DNA of 34,969 nt from Leucobacter sp. UBA1945 (lineage in GTDB: Bacteria; Actinomycetota; Actinomycetes; Actinomycetales; Microbacteriaceae), in contig DDEV01000080.1 in NCBI GenBank assembly GCA_002336855.1, positions 1-34,969 of the forward strand, written 5' to 3'. The stretch's first letter is position 1, and each line of letters opens with the position of its first letter. The notes under the pieces were generated by a model. That model saw nothing but the letters and a program-made list of their open reading frames with translations, was not told the origin of the DNA and ran no database searches. Made by a program: the position numbers and the translations under genes. Positions 16,110 through 25,506 of the stretch are shown here, one piece after another.

Positions 16110-17971
16110 CCACCACACGTCGCCTTCTCGCGGTGCTGCGAACCCCGCTCGGAATCTTTGCGCTCTTCGTGCTCGCCGCGCTCGCGTTTCTCACGCTGTT
16201 CGCCCCGGCGATCTGGGGCGAAAAGGCTGCGGTCACTAACCCGTCGCTCATCTCGCAACCGCCGAGCCCCGATCACGTGTTCGGCACGGACGGCAGCGGC
16301 CGCGACATTCTGCTGCGCACGCTGGTCGCCACCCAGCTCTCGGTGGTCATGGCGCTCGCCGCCACCGTCATCGGTGTCACCGCCGGCGTGCTCGTCGGTC
16401 TGCTGCCGCTCGTGCTCGGCGGCCGGCCTGCGAGGCTGATCGTCGCAGGCATCAACATCGGCGTCGCGTTTCCGGGCCTGCTGCTCGCCATCGCGTTCTC
16501 GGTCATCCTCGGGCAGAGCGGGCTGGCCGCGAGCCTCGCCATTGCGATCGCGATCATGCCGAACTATGGCAGGCTGACGCATAACCTGGCTGCCTCGGTC
16601 TGGGGCAGGGACTACGTGTCAGCCGCCCTTGTGCTCGGCATTCCAAAGTCGAAGATCGTGTTCAGGCACGTACTGCCCAACGTTCGCGACCCGCTGATCG
16701 TCAACGCAACGCTCACCGCCGGCGGCACACTCGTGTCGTTTGCTGGGCTCTCGTTTCTCGGCCTCGGTATTCAGATTCCAGAGTACGACTGGGGTCGCAT
16801 GCTCAACGAGGGGATCCTGCGCATCTTCGTGACGCCGGCCGCGGCGCTCGTGCCCGGAATCGCGATCATTCTCGCGGGGCTCGCATTCGTGCTGCTCGGC
16901 GAGGTGCTCGGCAAGGCGCTCACCCCGAGCGGGCACCGAGGGCTTTCTTCTCGCGTGCTGCGCAGGCTCGCACCGAGCCGTGGTAATGAACCGGTAGTGA
17001 CCACTGGAACGATTTCAGTGCCCGAAGGAGAAGCCGACCACGTGCTTTCGGTGCGCAATCTCAAGGTGTACGCGCCGGAGGGGGAGAAGCGGCTGCGCCC
17101 CCTGGTCGACGGAGTTTCGTTCGATATTGCGCGCGGCGAGATCGTAGGTGTCGTTGGAGAATCGGGATCAGGCAAGAGCCTGACCTTGATGTCGGTCGCG
17201 GGGTTGCTCGAGGCCCCGTTGCACGTGACCGCTGACTCCGCCGAATTCGACGGCGAGCGGCTCGTGCTCAGCGAGGAGGGCCACCCGAGGTCGCTCGACC
17301 ATCACTTTGGGCGTCGCCTCGCCATGGTGTTTCAAGACCCCATGTCGTCGCTGAACCCAGCCCTGCACGTTGGGGTGCAGGTCGCCGAAACCGGTCTCCT
17401 GCATCTCGACATGAACCGCTCGCAGGCGCGCGACGCCGCGATTGACCGGCTGAGAGACGTGCAGATTCCGAACGCCGAGCGACGCTATAAGCAATACCCG
17501 CATGAGTACTCGGGTGGCATGCGTCAGCGCGCAATGATCGCCGCAGGGCTCATGGGCACACCCGCGTTGATCCTCGCCGATGAACCTACGACCGCACTCG
17601 ACGTCACGGTGCAAGAGGGCATTCTGCAGTTGCTGCGCAAGATCAACGAAGCAGAGGGCACCGCGATCATGTTCGTGTCGCACGACATCGCGGTGGTCAC
17701 CTCGCTCTGCACCAGGGTGCTCGTGATGTATCGCGGGCGCCTGGTCGAAGACATCACCGCCGAGGATCTTCGCGCGGGCAACGCGAGCCACCCCTACACC
17801 CGCGCGCTCATGACGACGGTGCCGACCATGCGCTCGCCGCGGGGCGAACCAATGGCCTCGATTCCGGACGACGCAGATTTCTCTGGCACGTCCCCCATCG
17901 AAGTGGTCGAGGCAGTCAGGCCGCCGACCGCGGCCATTCGGCTGCTCGAGTTTGAAGGAGACGCGCGATGA
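16106..17971 (+). CDS. Fused permease 2 and ATPase 1 of the peptide ABC importer (DppC-DppD)
   Basis: A 621-residue natural fusion. Residues 1-275 are a DppC-type permease (PDHVFGTDGSGRDILLRTL at 56-73; coupling region about 168-190 ending FRHVLPNVRDP). A linker (about 276-312) leads into a DppD-type ATPase with Walker A GESGSGKS (351-358), Q-loop VFQDPMSSLNP (408-418), signature YSGGM (468-472), Walker B LILADE (488-493) and the C-terminal oligopeptide-transporter extension. The fusion ties one permease to one nucleotide-binding domain covalently. Fused permease/ATPase peptide importers are known in actinobacteria. Both ends overlap neighbours by 4 nt, so the operon is tightly coupled. Confidence 0.94.
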   Translation: MTTTRRLLAVLRTPLGIFALFVLAALAFLTLFAPAIWGEKAAVTNPSLISQPPSPDHVFGTDGSGRDILLRTLVATQLSVVMALAATVIGVTAGVLVGLLPLVLGGRPARLIVAGINIGVAFPGLLLAIAFSVILGQSGLAASLAIAIAIMPNYGRLTHNLAASVWGRDYVSAALVLGIPKSKIVFRHVLPNVRDPLIVNATLTAGGTLVSFAGLSFLGLGIQIPEYDWGRMLNEGILRIFVTPAAALVPGIAIILAGLAFVLLGEVLGKALTPSGHRGLSSRVLRRLAPSRGNEPVVTTGTISVPEGEADHVLSVRNLKVYAPEGEKRLRPLVDGVSFDIARGEIVGVVGESGSGKSLTLMSVAGLLEAPLHVTADSAEFDGERLVLSEEGHPRSLDHHFGRRLAMVFQDPMSSLNPALHVGVQVAETGLLHLDMNRSQARDAAIDRLRDVQIPNAERRYKQYPHEYSGGMRQRAMIAAGLMGTPALILADEPTTALDVTVQEGILQLLRKINEAEGTAIMFVSHDIAVVTSLCTRVLVMYRGRLVEDITAEDLRAGNASHPYTRALMTTVPTMRSPRGEPMASIPDDADFSGTSPIEVVEAVRPPTAAIRLLEFEGDAR

Positions 17972-18747
17972 GCACCAGGCTCGCATTCGACTCGGTGAGC
18001 GTGACCTACGGCCACGGCTCGACCTCGTTTACCGCGGTCGACGGGGTCGATCTTGCGGTCGAACCCGGTGAGATTCTCGGCCTTGTTGGCGAGTCTGGCT
18101 CAGGAAAGTCGACGCTCGCGCGGGCGGCGGTGGGGCTCACCGAGCCTTCATCTGGAAGGATTGCGCTGGGCGAGACCGAGATCTCGAACGCCCGCGGCGC
18201 TGCTCTGCGTGAGCGGCGCAGGGTGCAAATGATCTTTCAAGACCCCCAGTCGTGCTTCAACCCCCGCAGAACCATCGGGCAGTCGCTCGACGAAGCGCTG
18301 CAGGCCGCACATCGCCGCGAGGGCACCGCGTTGCCGAAGCAGCGCGCGCGGCGAGACGAGATCGCCAACCTGCTGCGAGCAGTGGCGCTGCCGGCCGATG
18401 CCGCTGAACGGATGCCCGCGCAGCTTTCTGGTGGGCAGCGGCAAAGGATCGCGGTTGCGAGGGCAATCGCGGCGAAGCCCTCGGTGATTCTTGCCGACGA
18501 GATCACCTCTGCCCTCGATGTGTCGGTACAGGGTGCGGTGCTCAACCTGCTCAAGGGGCTGCAGCGGGAGCTCGGATTCTCGGTGCTGTTCATCAGCCAC
18601 AATCTCGCCGTCGTCAGAATCGTTTGCGACCGCGTTGCGGTGATGCGGCACGGTCGATTGATCGAGGTTGGCGAGACTATCGAGGTCATGGAATCCCCGC
18701 AGCAGGAGTACACCCGGCAGCTGATCGCGGCGGTACCAACGCTGTAG
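17968..18747 (+). CDS. Peptide ABC importer, ATPase 2 (DppF-like)
   Basis: A 259-residue ATP-binding subunit. It has Walker A GESGSGKST, Q-loop MIFQDPQSCFNPR, signature LSGGQRQR, Walker B VILADE followed by ITSALD, and an H-loop in FISHNLAV. It pairs with the ATPase half of the fused upstream protein to power peptide import. It ends close after the ATPase core (EYTRQLIAAVPTL), as usual for DppF. It overlaps the upstream fusion gene by 4 nt. After it comes a 161-bp gap before the binding-protein gene; in that gap CTTCGG near 18784 can pair with CCGAAG near 18805, but I see no clear terminator or promoter. Confidence 0.93.
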   Translation: MSTRLAFDSVSVTYGHGSTSFTAVDGVDLAVEPGEILGLVGESGSGKSTLARAAVGLTEPSSGRIALGETEISNARGAALRERRRVQMIFQDPQSCFNPRRTIGQSLDEALQAAHRREGTALPKQRARRDEIANLLRAVALPADAAERMPAQLSGGQRQRIAVARAIAAKPSVILADEITSALDVSVQGAVLNLLKGLQRELGFSVLFISHNLAVVRIVCDRVAVMRHGRLIEVGETIEVMESPQQEYTRQLIAAVPTL

Positions 18748-18908
18748 TGCATTGGAATATCTGTTCTGCCGCAACAAACAAGGCTTCGGTTTTTGTCCGC
18801 CGCGCCGAAGATCAACAGTCGCCGCGCTGGGGATGATGAGGGAGTGGAGTCAACGATGACCATCACATGCATGCAACGCTTTTTGAGTTCGAACACGGAG
18901 GTTCACCA

Positions 18909-20504
18909 ATGAAGAAACACACGATTGCCGCTCTGGTGGCGGTTGGAGCACTCGCGCTCACCGCCTGTTCGGGCGGTGGCAACTCGGGTGGCGGAGACGG
19001 CGAACCCGTCATCGACGGCACCCTGCGCCTCGCGCTGCAGGAGGATCCCGGAAACCTCTTCAGACCGCTGAACTCGAGTGCGACGCTCAGCTACCTCTAC
19101 CCCTGGGCTTACGAGTCGCCCGTCTACTTCGACGACAAGGGCGAGGCCAAGGGGTGGCTCGCTACCGATTGGGAAGAGACGCCGACCTCGCTGAAGTTCA
19201 CCATTCGCGACGACGCGGTGTGTTCTGACGGCACGCCACTCACCGCAGAGACCGTGGCCAACAACTACCGGTGGATCCTCGACCCCGCAAACGGATCGAG
19301 CTTTGTCGGGCTCGTGATTCCGGCTGATGCGGTGATCGAGAACGACGCGAACACCGTGACGCTCACCACGAGCACCCCGAACTCGTTCTTGCTCACCCAG
19401 GTCGGGCTGCACCCGATCTACTGTCAGGCGGCGCTCGACGATCCGAAGAGTGCGGCAGCAGCCACGAACGGCTCGGGCATGTTCAAGCTGACCGAGGCCG
19501 TTCCCGGCGATCACTACACGCTCGAGCGTCGCGACGATTACACCTGGGGCCCCGAGGGCGCGCCGAATGGCAAGACCCCCGGCGTGCCGAAGGAGGTCGT
19601 CATCAGCGTCGTAGAGAACGACAGCACGCGAGCGAACCTGCTGCTCTCGGGCGAGTTGAACATCGCAACCGTGCCCGGCCCCGACGGCGAGCGCGTGGCG
19701 CAAAGCGTCGATTCGCTTTCGACGACCATGCTGCTGAGTGGCGGCTTCGTCTACAGCCAGGCAGAAGGCATGCCCACCGCCGATGAGAACGTGCGCATCG
19801 CACTGACGAAGGCGCTCGATCTTGACGCCCTGATGAAGGTGCAGACCTCAGACAAGGGTGAGCGTGCACAGCGTCTCGCAGTGACACCGCCACAGATCTG
19901 CCAGTACGACGCGGCCACGCCGAACCTGCCGGGCACCGACGTCGCCGAGGCCGAGGCCATGCTCGACGCCGCGGGCTGGACGAAGGGCGCGGACGGCATC
20001 CGTGCGAAGGATGGGCAGCCGCTCGCACTCGACTTCGCGTGGCAGACCCGCTGGAGCGAGAACGCCGCAACGGCCGAGATGATCGGTGAGCAGTGGACGA
20101 AGATCGGTGTGCAGGTGAACCACCTCGGCAGTGACTACGGCGCCTTCAACGAGCGCGTGTTCGCTGAGGGTGCATCTTCTGAGCTCGATGTGATCTGGGT
20201 CGCCCCGAATTACCCGGTGCCGAACGTGCTCGCGAGCTTCTTCAGTGGCGCACTGCCCCCTGCAGGCAACAACATGGGTGCCATCTCGAACCCCGAGTTC
20301 GACAAGATTGTCGCTGATACGGCTCAGTTCTCGGGTGCTGAGGCTTGCCCCGGTTGGGAGCAGGCGGAGTCCGAGATGTACAAGTCGGCCGACTACGTGC
20401 CTTTCGCAATGCGCCCAGATGTCGTCTACAGCAATGGCGTGAAGGCGGTCGTGCCGGTAACGAGCCTCGATGCCTTCGTGACCGGCGTGATCCTGGTCAA
20501 GTAG
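18909..20504 (+). CDS. Peptide-binding lipoprotein of the ABC importer (SBP family 5)
   Basis: A 531-residue extracellular solute-binding protein of family 5 (DppA/OppA-type binding protein, unrelated to the peptidase DppA). Lipoprotein signal: MKKHTIAALVAVGALALTAC, with the lipobox LTAC and Cys20 as the lipidation site, then a Gly/Ser spacer. Family landmarks include DGTLRLALQEDPGN, WLATDWEETPTSLKFTIRDDAVCSDGTPLTAETVANNYRW and a C-terminal two-lobe region. Start set at ATG 18909 (GGAGG seven to eight bases upstream); an in-frame ATG at 18867 would spoil the signal peptide. It lies after, not before, the membrane and ATPase genes, and directly before the intracellular hydrolase genes. Confidence 0.94.
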   Translation: MKKHTIAALVAVGALALTACSGGGNSGGGDGEPVIDGTLRLALQEDPGNLFRPLNSSATLSYLYPWAYESPVYFDDKGEAKGWLATDWEETPTSLKFTIRDDAVCSDGTPLTAETVANNYRWILDPANGSSFVGLVIPADAVIENDANTVTLTTSTPNSFLLTQVGLHPIYCQAALDDPKSAAAATNGSGMFKLTEAVPGDHYTLERRDDYTWGPEGAPNGKTPGVPKEVVISVVENDSTRANLLLSGELNIATVPGPDGERVAQSVDSLSTTMLLSGGFVYSQAEGMPTADENVRIALTKALDLDALMKVQTSDKGERAQRLAVTPPQICQYDAATPNLPGTDVAEAEAMLDAAGWTKGADGIRAKDGQPLALDFAWQTRWSENAATAEMIGEQWTKIGVQVNHLGSDYGAFNERVFAEGASSELDVIWVAPNYPVPNVLASFFSGALPPAGNNMGAISNPEFDKIVADTAQFSGAEACPGWEQAESEMYKSADYVPFAMRPDVVYSNGVKAVVPVTSLDAFVTGVILVK

Positions 20505-20518
20505 CGCACTCGGGTGCT

Positions 20519-20551
20519 GGGTCGCGCCCGCTCCAGGGCGGAGCGCGGCCC
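20519..20551 (+). terminator. Hairpin between binding protein and S12 hydrolase
   Basis: A GC-rich stem with core CGCTCC (20529-20534) pairing with GGAGCG (20540-20545), extended by weaker outer pairs (GGG at 20519, CCC at 20549). No U-run follows. In binding-protein operons such hairpins often protect the 3' end of the highly expressed binding-protein message and reduce read-through into downstream enzymes; that role is inferred. Confidence 0.45.
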
Positions 20552-20598
20552 AATGCCCCGAACTCGAAACAACGAAGTACGAAGAAACGGAGAGATCG

Positions 20599-22053
20599 AT
20601 GCACAGCATTCCCAGCCCGCTGACGTTTGACGCACACCGATGGCAGCAGCTTCTTGCCGATACCGCGAGGCGTCATCACGTTCCAGGCATTGTTGCCGGG
20701 GTGCTGCGTATCGATCGAGAGACCGGAACCACGCAGCGCTTCGTGGCCAGCACCGGCGTGACCAACCTGCGCACCGGGGTCGAGAGCACGAACGACACGA
20801 TCTGTCAGATCGGTTCGATCACCAAGGTCGTGACCGCGACGATGATCATGCAGCTGCGAGAAGAGGGCAAGCTCGATCTCGATACTCCGATCAGCGAGAT
20901 TCTCACCGATCTCGAATTCGCAGAGGTCGACGCCTCTCGCATCACCGTTCGGCACCTGCTGACGCACACGTCGGGTATCGACGGCGACGTGTTCACCGAC
21001 ACAGGTCGTGGCGACGATTGCCTTGAGAAGTACGCTGCGTTGATGAAAGACACCCGGTCGCTGTTCTCTCCGGGCACGGGGTGGGCGTACTGCAACTCGG
21101 GCTGGGTGCTCGCGGGCAGAATCATCGAGGTGCTCGATGGCCGCACCTGGGATGCGTCGCTGCAAGATCGCATCAGCCGTAGGCTCGGTCTGCACCAGTT
21201 CTTGACGCTGCCCGAGCAGATCATCAGCTACCGCTCGCAGCACGGCCATGTGCGCGAGCCGGGCAAGCGCGACTGGACGCTCGCACCCGCGTCGGCAATC
21301 GTCAGGTCGATGGGCCCCGCTGGCCTCATCACGAGCAGCGTTGACAATCTGCTCGACTTCGGCGGGGCATTTCTTCGCGACGGCGCGGGGGTGGCCGGCG
21401 AGGCGCTGCTGGGCCCCGAGTCCGTGCGCCTCATGGCAGAAACCCAGGTCACCCTCGATGCGGCCGCCGACGCCGCCGCTCCTCGCTGGGGCCTCGGATG
21501 GATGCTCGACGATTGGAACGGGCACCGCGTCTTCTGGCACGGCGGCACCACCATCGGCAACAAGGCTTGGCTGCAAGTGCTGCCCGACGATGGGCTCGCG
21601 TTCGTCGTCTTTTGCAACGGGGGATCGGCCGAGGCTGCTGGCCCGGAGATATTCGGGGCATTCGCGCGTGAGTTCGCAGGCACGAACTCGAGCACGGGTT
21701 CGCGGCCAGTGGGCCCGGCAAGTGAAGTCGCTATCGACGACTCGCTGCTCGGCCACTACGCCGACTTCAGCACCTCGCTTGAGGTGAAGAAGCGCGACGA
21801 TGGCACCATCGAGGCACGCGTGAAGCGCTTGCTCGATCCAGACGGGGCGGAGCCAGATACCTTGCAGCTGCTTCCGACCGGGACCCCGAACCGTTTCGTG
21901 GCGCGTGCTGACGATCTCTCGCCATGGGTGCAGATCACCTTCACCGAGGTCGACGGACAGCAGTGCGCATACGCCGATATTCGGTGCCTGCGCAGAAAAG
22001 AAGACACGAACGAAACCGGTGTTGGTGTCGGGAACGAAGGGAACGCATCATGA
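20599..22053 (+). CDS. S12-family serine hydrolase (D-aminopeptidase / beta-lactamase-related), copy 1
   Basis: A 484-residue penicillin-recognising serine hydrolase. Active-site motifs: SITK (Ser73, Lys76), the Y-x-N motif YCN (164-166) and HGGT (314-317). Family S12 contains D-Ala-D-Ala carboxypeptidase, D-aminopeptidase and esterases. No signal peptide is present, so it should work in the cytoplasm on imported peptides. A ~100-residue C-terminal domain (about 380-484) follows the catalytic part. It shares the unusual stretch TDTGRGDDC (133-141) with the second S12 gene at 28360, so the two are paralogues. GGAGAG precedes the ATG; the stop overlaps the next gene by 4 nt. Expected substrate: peptides with D-residues, by context. 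Confidence 0.88.
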   Translation: MHSIPSPLTFDAHRWQQLLADTARRHHVPGIVAGVLRIDRETGTTQRFVASTGVTNLRTGVESTNDTICQIGSITKVVTATMIMQLREEGKLDLDTPISEILTDLEFAEVDASRITVRHLLTHTSGIDGDVFTDTGRGDDCLEKYAALMKDTRSLFSPGTGWAYCNSGWVLAGRIIEVLDGRTWDASLQDRISRRLGLHQFLTLPEQIISYRSQHGHVREPGKRDWTLAPASAIVRSMGPAGLITSSVDNLLDFGGAFLRDGAGVAGEALLGPESVRLMAETQVTLDAAADAAAPRWGLGWMLDDWNGHRVFWHGGTTIGNKAWLQVLPDDGLAFVVFCNGGSAEAAGPEIFGAFAREFAGTNSSTGSRPVGPASEVAIDDSLLGHYADFSTSLEVKKRDDGTIEARVKRLLDPDGAEPDTLQLLPTGTPNRFVARADDLSPWVQITFTEVDGQQCAYADIRCLRRKEDTNETGVGVGNEGNAS

Positions 22054-23537
22054 ACCGGGTACTGCTTCGCGGAGGTCGCGTGATCGACCCGGGCACCGGG
22101 TCGGATCAGATCGCCGACGTGCTCATCGTGGATGGCAAGGTCGCCGCCGTTGGCGTCGGCCTTGAGGCCGACGATCGCGCCGAAGGGGCGCAGCTCGTCG
22201 ACGTGACGGGAAAGATTGTGGGCCCCGGCTTTGTCGACTTGCATAGCCACGTTAACACGATTGCGGGCCAGCGCCTGCAAGCTCGAGACGGCGTGACCAC
22301 GGCGCTCGAGCTCGAGGCGGGCCTCCTGCCCGTCGAGTTGGCCTATGCCAACGCCCAGAAAGAGGGGCGACCCATCAACTTCGGGTTCTCGGCCTCGTGG
22401 GCCATGGCGCGTGCCGAGGTACTTTCGGGGGTGCCCGCTGAGGCCGACTTCGTCGCGGGTCTCGCGATCCTCGCCGACCCTGCGTGGCAGGGTGACTCGT
22501 CGCCCACTCAGCTGCGGGCATGGCTCGGGAGACTTGAGAGCGAGCTTGAAGACGGTGCACTCGGAATTGGCATTCTGCAGGGCTATGCCCCGCGCACCGA
22601 TCCTCGTGAATACCGCGCAGTCAACGAACTCGCGGCCCGAGCTGGCGTGCCGACCTTCACCCACGTGCGTGAGATCACCGAATCAGACTCGACCACGCCG
22701 ATTGACGGCACGGAGGAGGCTGCCCGCACGGCAATGGATCTTGGCGGCCAGGTGCATCACTGCCACGTGAACAGCACATCACGGCGTCACATCGACCGCA
22801 CCCTCGGCACCATCGAGAAGGCGCGCCAGGGCGGTGCTTCGATCACGGTCGAGGCGTACCCCTACGGTGCCGGCTGCACCGGCATCGGGGCGGCCTTCCT
22901 CGCGCCCGAGCGCCTGCCGGTCTGGGGCCTATCGCCCACGAACCTCGTGCTCGTGGCGACAGGGGAGCGCATTCGCGATGAGGCGCATCTGCGCCACGTG
23001 CGCAGCACGGATCCGGGTGCCTCGTGCATCGTTGAGTTTCTCGACGAATCGAACCCGGCAGATGCGGCGTTGCTCCAGCGCTCGCTCGCGTTTCCCGACG
23101 GCATCGTCGCTTCGGATGCCGGGCCGGTGGAGTGGCCCGACGGCAGCATCGACAGCCGCGAATGGCCGTTGCCGGCGGGTGGCATGACTCACCCCCGCAC
23201 CTCGGGAACCTATGCGCGATCGATCAGAATGATGGTGCGTGAGCAGGGTGCCTGGAGCTGGCTCGAGGCGTTTCGTCGCTGCAGCTACCTGCCAGCGCGT
23301 GTGATGGACTCGACCACGCCGGCGTTTGCGGCGAAGGGGCATCTCGGCATCGGAGCCGATGCCGACATCACCGTCATCGATCCCGAGCGAGTGACTGATC
23401 AGGCGACATACATCGACAGCACCAGGCCCTCGATCGGCATCGACTATGTGCTCGTGAGCGGCGAGTTCGTCGTGCGCGAGGGCGACATCGTGATCGACGC
23501 GTATCCAGGTCGCGGCCTGCGCGGTCAGCTGCGCTGA
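22050..23537 (+). CDS. N-acyl-D-amino-acid deacylase-type amidohydrolase
   Basis: A 495-residue metal-dependent amidohydrolase of the D-aminoacylase/N-acyl-D-glutamate deacylase group, which frees D-amino acids from N-acyl derivatives. Metal and catalytic candidates: His65 and His67 (DLHSHVN), His205 (FTHVRE), His237/His239 (VHHCHV), Asp356 (VASDAGP). Classical D-aminoacylases use a cysteine as a metal ligand; the corresponding region here reads ALELEAG (Glu87/Glu89), so a glutamate may take over that place, as in the deacylases acting on acidic substrates. Start at ATG 22050, overlapping the upstream stop by 4 nt; an upstream in-frame start at 21924 lies inside the S12 gene. Exact substrate unknown. 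Confidence 0.85.
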   Translation: MNRVLLRGGRVIDPGTGSDQIADVLIVDGKVAAVGVGLEADDRAEGAQLVDVTGKIVGPGFVDLHSHVNTIAGQRLQARDGVTTALELEAGLLPVELAYANAQKEGRPINFGFSASWAMARAEVLSGVPAEADFVAGLAILADPAWQGDSSPTQLRAWLGRLESELEDGALGIGILQGYAPRTDPREYRAVNELAARAGVPTFTHVREITESDSTTPIDGTEEAARTAMDLGGQVHHCHVNSTSRRHIDRTLGTIEKARQGGASITVEAYPYGAGCTGIGAAFLAPERLPVWGLSPTNLVLVATGERIRDEAHLRHVRSTDPGASCIVEFLDESNPADAALLQRSLAFPDGIVASDAGPVEWPDGSIDSREWPLPAGGMTHPRTSGTYARSIRMMVREQGAWSWLEAFRRCSYLPARVMDSTTPAFAAKGHLGIGADADITVIDPERVTDQATYIDSTRPSIGIDYVLVSGEFVVREGDIVIDAYPGRGLRGQLR

Positions 23538-23573
23538 ACCAACCGTCGCGCCTACTCAGAAAGGTCAATCGAC

Positions 23574-24695
23574 ATGATGCCGAAACCGGTGCAGCTCGAT
23601 GACATCATCAGCACGATCCACACTCTCGTTGCATGCGAATCGCCGTCTTCTGACGTCGATGCGGTGAGGGCGTCGGCGAACCTCGTGGCAGAGCTTGGCG
23701 AGGCCATTCTCGGCGTGGCCGCCGAGCGCATCGAGGTGGGTGGCGTGAGCCATCTGCGGTGGAGATTCGGCGGGCCTGCCAGGGTGCTGCTGCTGGCGCA
23801 TCACGACACCGTGTGGCCGCTTGGCACGATCGACCGCCTGCCGTATACCGTGAGCGAAGGTGTGCTCACTGGGCCCGGATGCTTCGACATGAAGACTGGC
23901 CTGGCGATGGCGATGCATGCGATTGCGGCGCTCGAGGATCGCGACGGCGTGACGCTGCTCGTGACGGGCGACGAAGAGCTCGGCTCGCCAAACTCGCGGC
24001 AACTGATCGAAGACACGGCCGCCGGGGCAGGGGCCGCGCTCGTGCTCGAGGCCTCGGCTGACGGCGGGGCGCTGAAGCTCGAGCGCAAGGGTGTGTCGCT
24101 CTACGAGGTAGTCGTGACCGGTGCGGCGGCCCACGCCGGGCTCGAGCCCGAGAAGGGGGTCAACGCCTCGATTGAGCTGGCCCACCAGGTGCTCGCGATT
24201 GCGGCGTTCGCGAACCCCGAACTCGGCACCACGGTGACTCCGACGCTTGCGGTCTCTGGCACGACCAGCAATACGGTGCCGGCACGGGCGACACTCAAAG
24301 TCGATGTGCGCGTGCGCACCGCTGCCGAGCAACACCGCGTTGATCTCGCCATGCGAGAGCTGCGCGCGGTGCTCGCGGGAGCCAGCGTCGAGGTGCTCGG
24401 GGGAGTGAACCGGCTGCCGCTCGAGCGCAGCGCCTCCGAAGCACTCTTCGGGCGCGCGGCCGCGCTCGCTGCTCGGCTCGGCTTGGCACCGCTCACCGGG
24501 GTGGCAGTCGGCGGCGCAAGCGATGGAAACTACACCGCAGGCCTCGGGGTGCCCACACTTGACGGGCTCGGCGCGGTCGGTGGCGGAGCACACGCCGAAT
24601 CCGAACACGTGCTGGTTGCAGAGATCGAGCCTCGCACCAGGCTGCTTGCCGCGCTCGTCGCCGAGCTGGCAGGCGAAGGGGAAGAAGGAAAGTGA
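23574..24695 (+). CDS. M20-family deacylase/peptidase (likely N-succinyl-L-amino acid desuccinylase)
   Basis: A 373-residue dinuclear zinc hydrolase of the M20 (glutamate carboxypeptidase/ArgE/DapE) family. Metal-site residues: His76 and catalytic Asp78 (HHDTVWP), Asp105 (GPGCFDMKTG), Glu134/Glu135 (GDEELGS), Glu159 (VLEAS) and His340 (GGAHAESEH); a dimerisation domain lies at about 175-285. On its own the family call allows many substrates. Placed directly before a GNAT acyltransferase and an N-succinylamino acid racemase, it fits the last step of the D-to-L conversion: removal of succinate from N-succinyl-L-amino acid. An AAAGG site precedes the ATG. It ends one base into the next start codon. 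Confidence 0.85.
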   Translation: MMPKPVQLDDIISTIHTLVACESPSSDVDAVRASANLVAELGEAILGVAAERIEVGGVSHLRWRFGGPARVLLLAHHDTVWPLGTIDRLPYTVSEGVLTGPGCFDMKTGLAMAMHAIAALEDRDGVTLLVTGDEELGSPNSRQLIEDTAAGAGAALVLEASADGGALKLERKGVSLYEVVVTGAAAHAGLEPEKGVNASIELAHQVLAIAAFANPELGTTVTPTLAVSGTTSNTVPARATLKVDVRVRTAAEQHRVDLAMRELRAVLAGASVEVLGGVNRLPLERSASEALFGRAAALAARLGLAPLTGVAVGGASDGNYTAGLGVPTLDGLGAVGGGAHAESEHVLVAEIEPRTRLLAALVAELAGEGEEGK

Positions 24696-25504
24696 TGAGC
24701 GAAGAGAGGCAGCACGACGAGGTGCTGCAGCAGGCAACGACCGACGCTGAGCGTGCCGCCGAGCTCACCGGCGCGGTCATTCGTGAGATGAGTGGTGCCG
24801 CCGAAGAGGCGCAGGTCATCGATTTGCTCGACCACATCTGGGGTCGAAGCAAAGAGAACTCGGTGCTGCCGAAAGAGTTCTTGCGAGTGCTCGGCAAAAC
24901 CGGCAACTACATCGCTGGCGCATTTGTCGCCGGCGAGCTGATCGGGGCATCGCTCGGGCTGCACTCGAGCCCCGAGCGGCGCACGCTGCACAGCCACATC
25001 TCGGGCGTGACCTCGAACCTCGTGGGCAAATCAGTGGGGTACGCCCTGAAGCTGCACCAGCGCGCGTGGGCACTCAGCAGGGGAATCGACACCATTGAAT
25101 GGACTTACGATCCGCTCATCTCGCGCAATGCGAACTTCAACATCAGAAAGCTCGGCGCAACGCCAGTCGAGTATCTCGAGAACTTTTACGGGCCGATGAC
25201 CGACTCGATCAATGCTGGTGATTCGAGCGATCGACTGTTGGTTCGCTGGCATCTGCGCGATCCAGCTGTGCTCGCGTTGCTCGCACAGGACAGCAGGGTT
25301 CCGGTTCCCTCGGGTAGCTCAACCGTCGCCATTCCTGACGACATAGAGGCGATGCGCACGAGCGACCCGGAACAGGCCAAGCAGTGGCGACTGAGTGTGC
25401 GTGAGCAGCTCACGAATCTGCTGAGTGCAGGCGGGCAGATCATCGGGTTCGAGCGTGGCACCGGGTACATCTTGGATCAGGCCTCAGACAAGGGAGAAAA
25501 ATAA
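24695..25504 (+). CDS. GNAT-family acyltransferase (likely D-amino acid N-succinyltransferase)
   Basis: A 269-residue protein of the GCN5-related N-acetyltransferase superfamily. The acyl-CoA-binding motif A is readable at about 108-118 (NLVGKSVGYAL), followed by the helix and the strand IDTIEWTYDPLISRNANFNIRKLG (131-154), a block typical of the predicted acetyltransferases encoded beside NSAR genes. In the characterised Geobacillus kaustophilus pathway the neighbouring GNAT protein succinylates D-amino acids with succinyl-CoA, making the substrate for the racemase. Start: ATG 24695 has AAGGA five bases upstream, while GTG 24692 would leave only two. The gap to the racemase gene is 2 bp. Confidence 0.85.
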   Translation: MSEERQHDEVLQQATTDAERAAELTGAVIREMSGAAEEAQVIDLLDHIWGRSKENSVLPKEFLRVLGKTGNYIAGAFVAGELIGASLGLHSSPERRTLHSHISGVTSNLVGKSVGYALKLHQRAWALSRGIDTIEWTYDPLISRNANFNIRKLGATPVEYLENFYGPMTDSINAGDSSDRLLVRWHLRDPAVLALLAQDSRVPVPSGSSTVAIPDDIEAMRTSDPEQAKQWRLSVREQLTNLLSAGGQIIGFERGTGYILDQASDKGEK

Positions 25505-25506
25505 TC

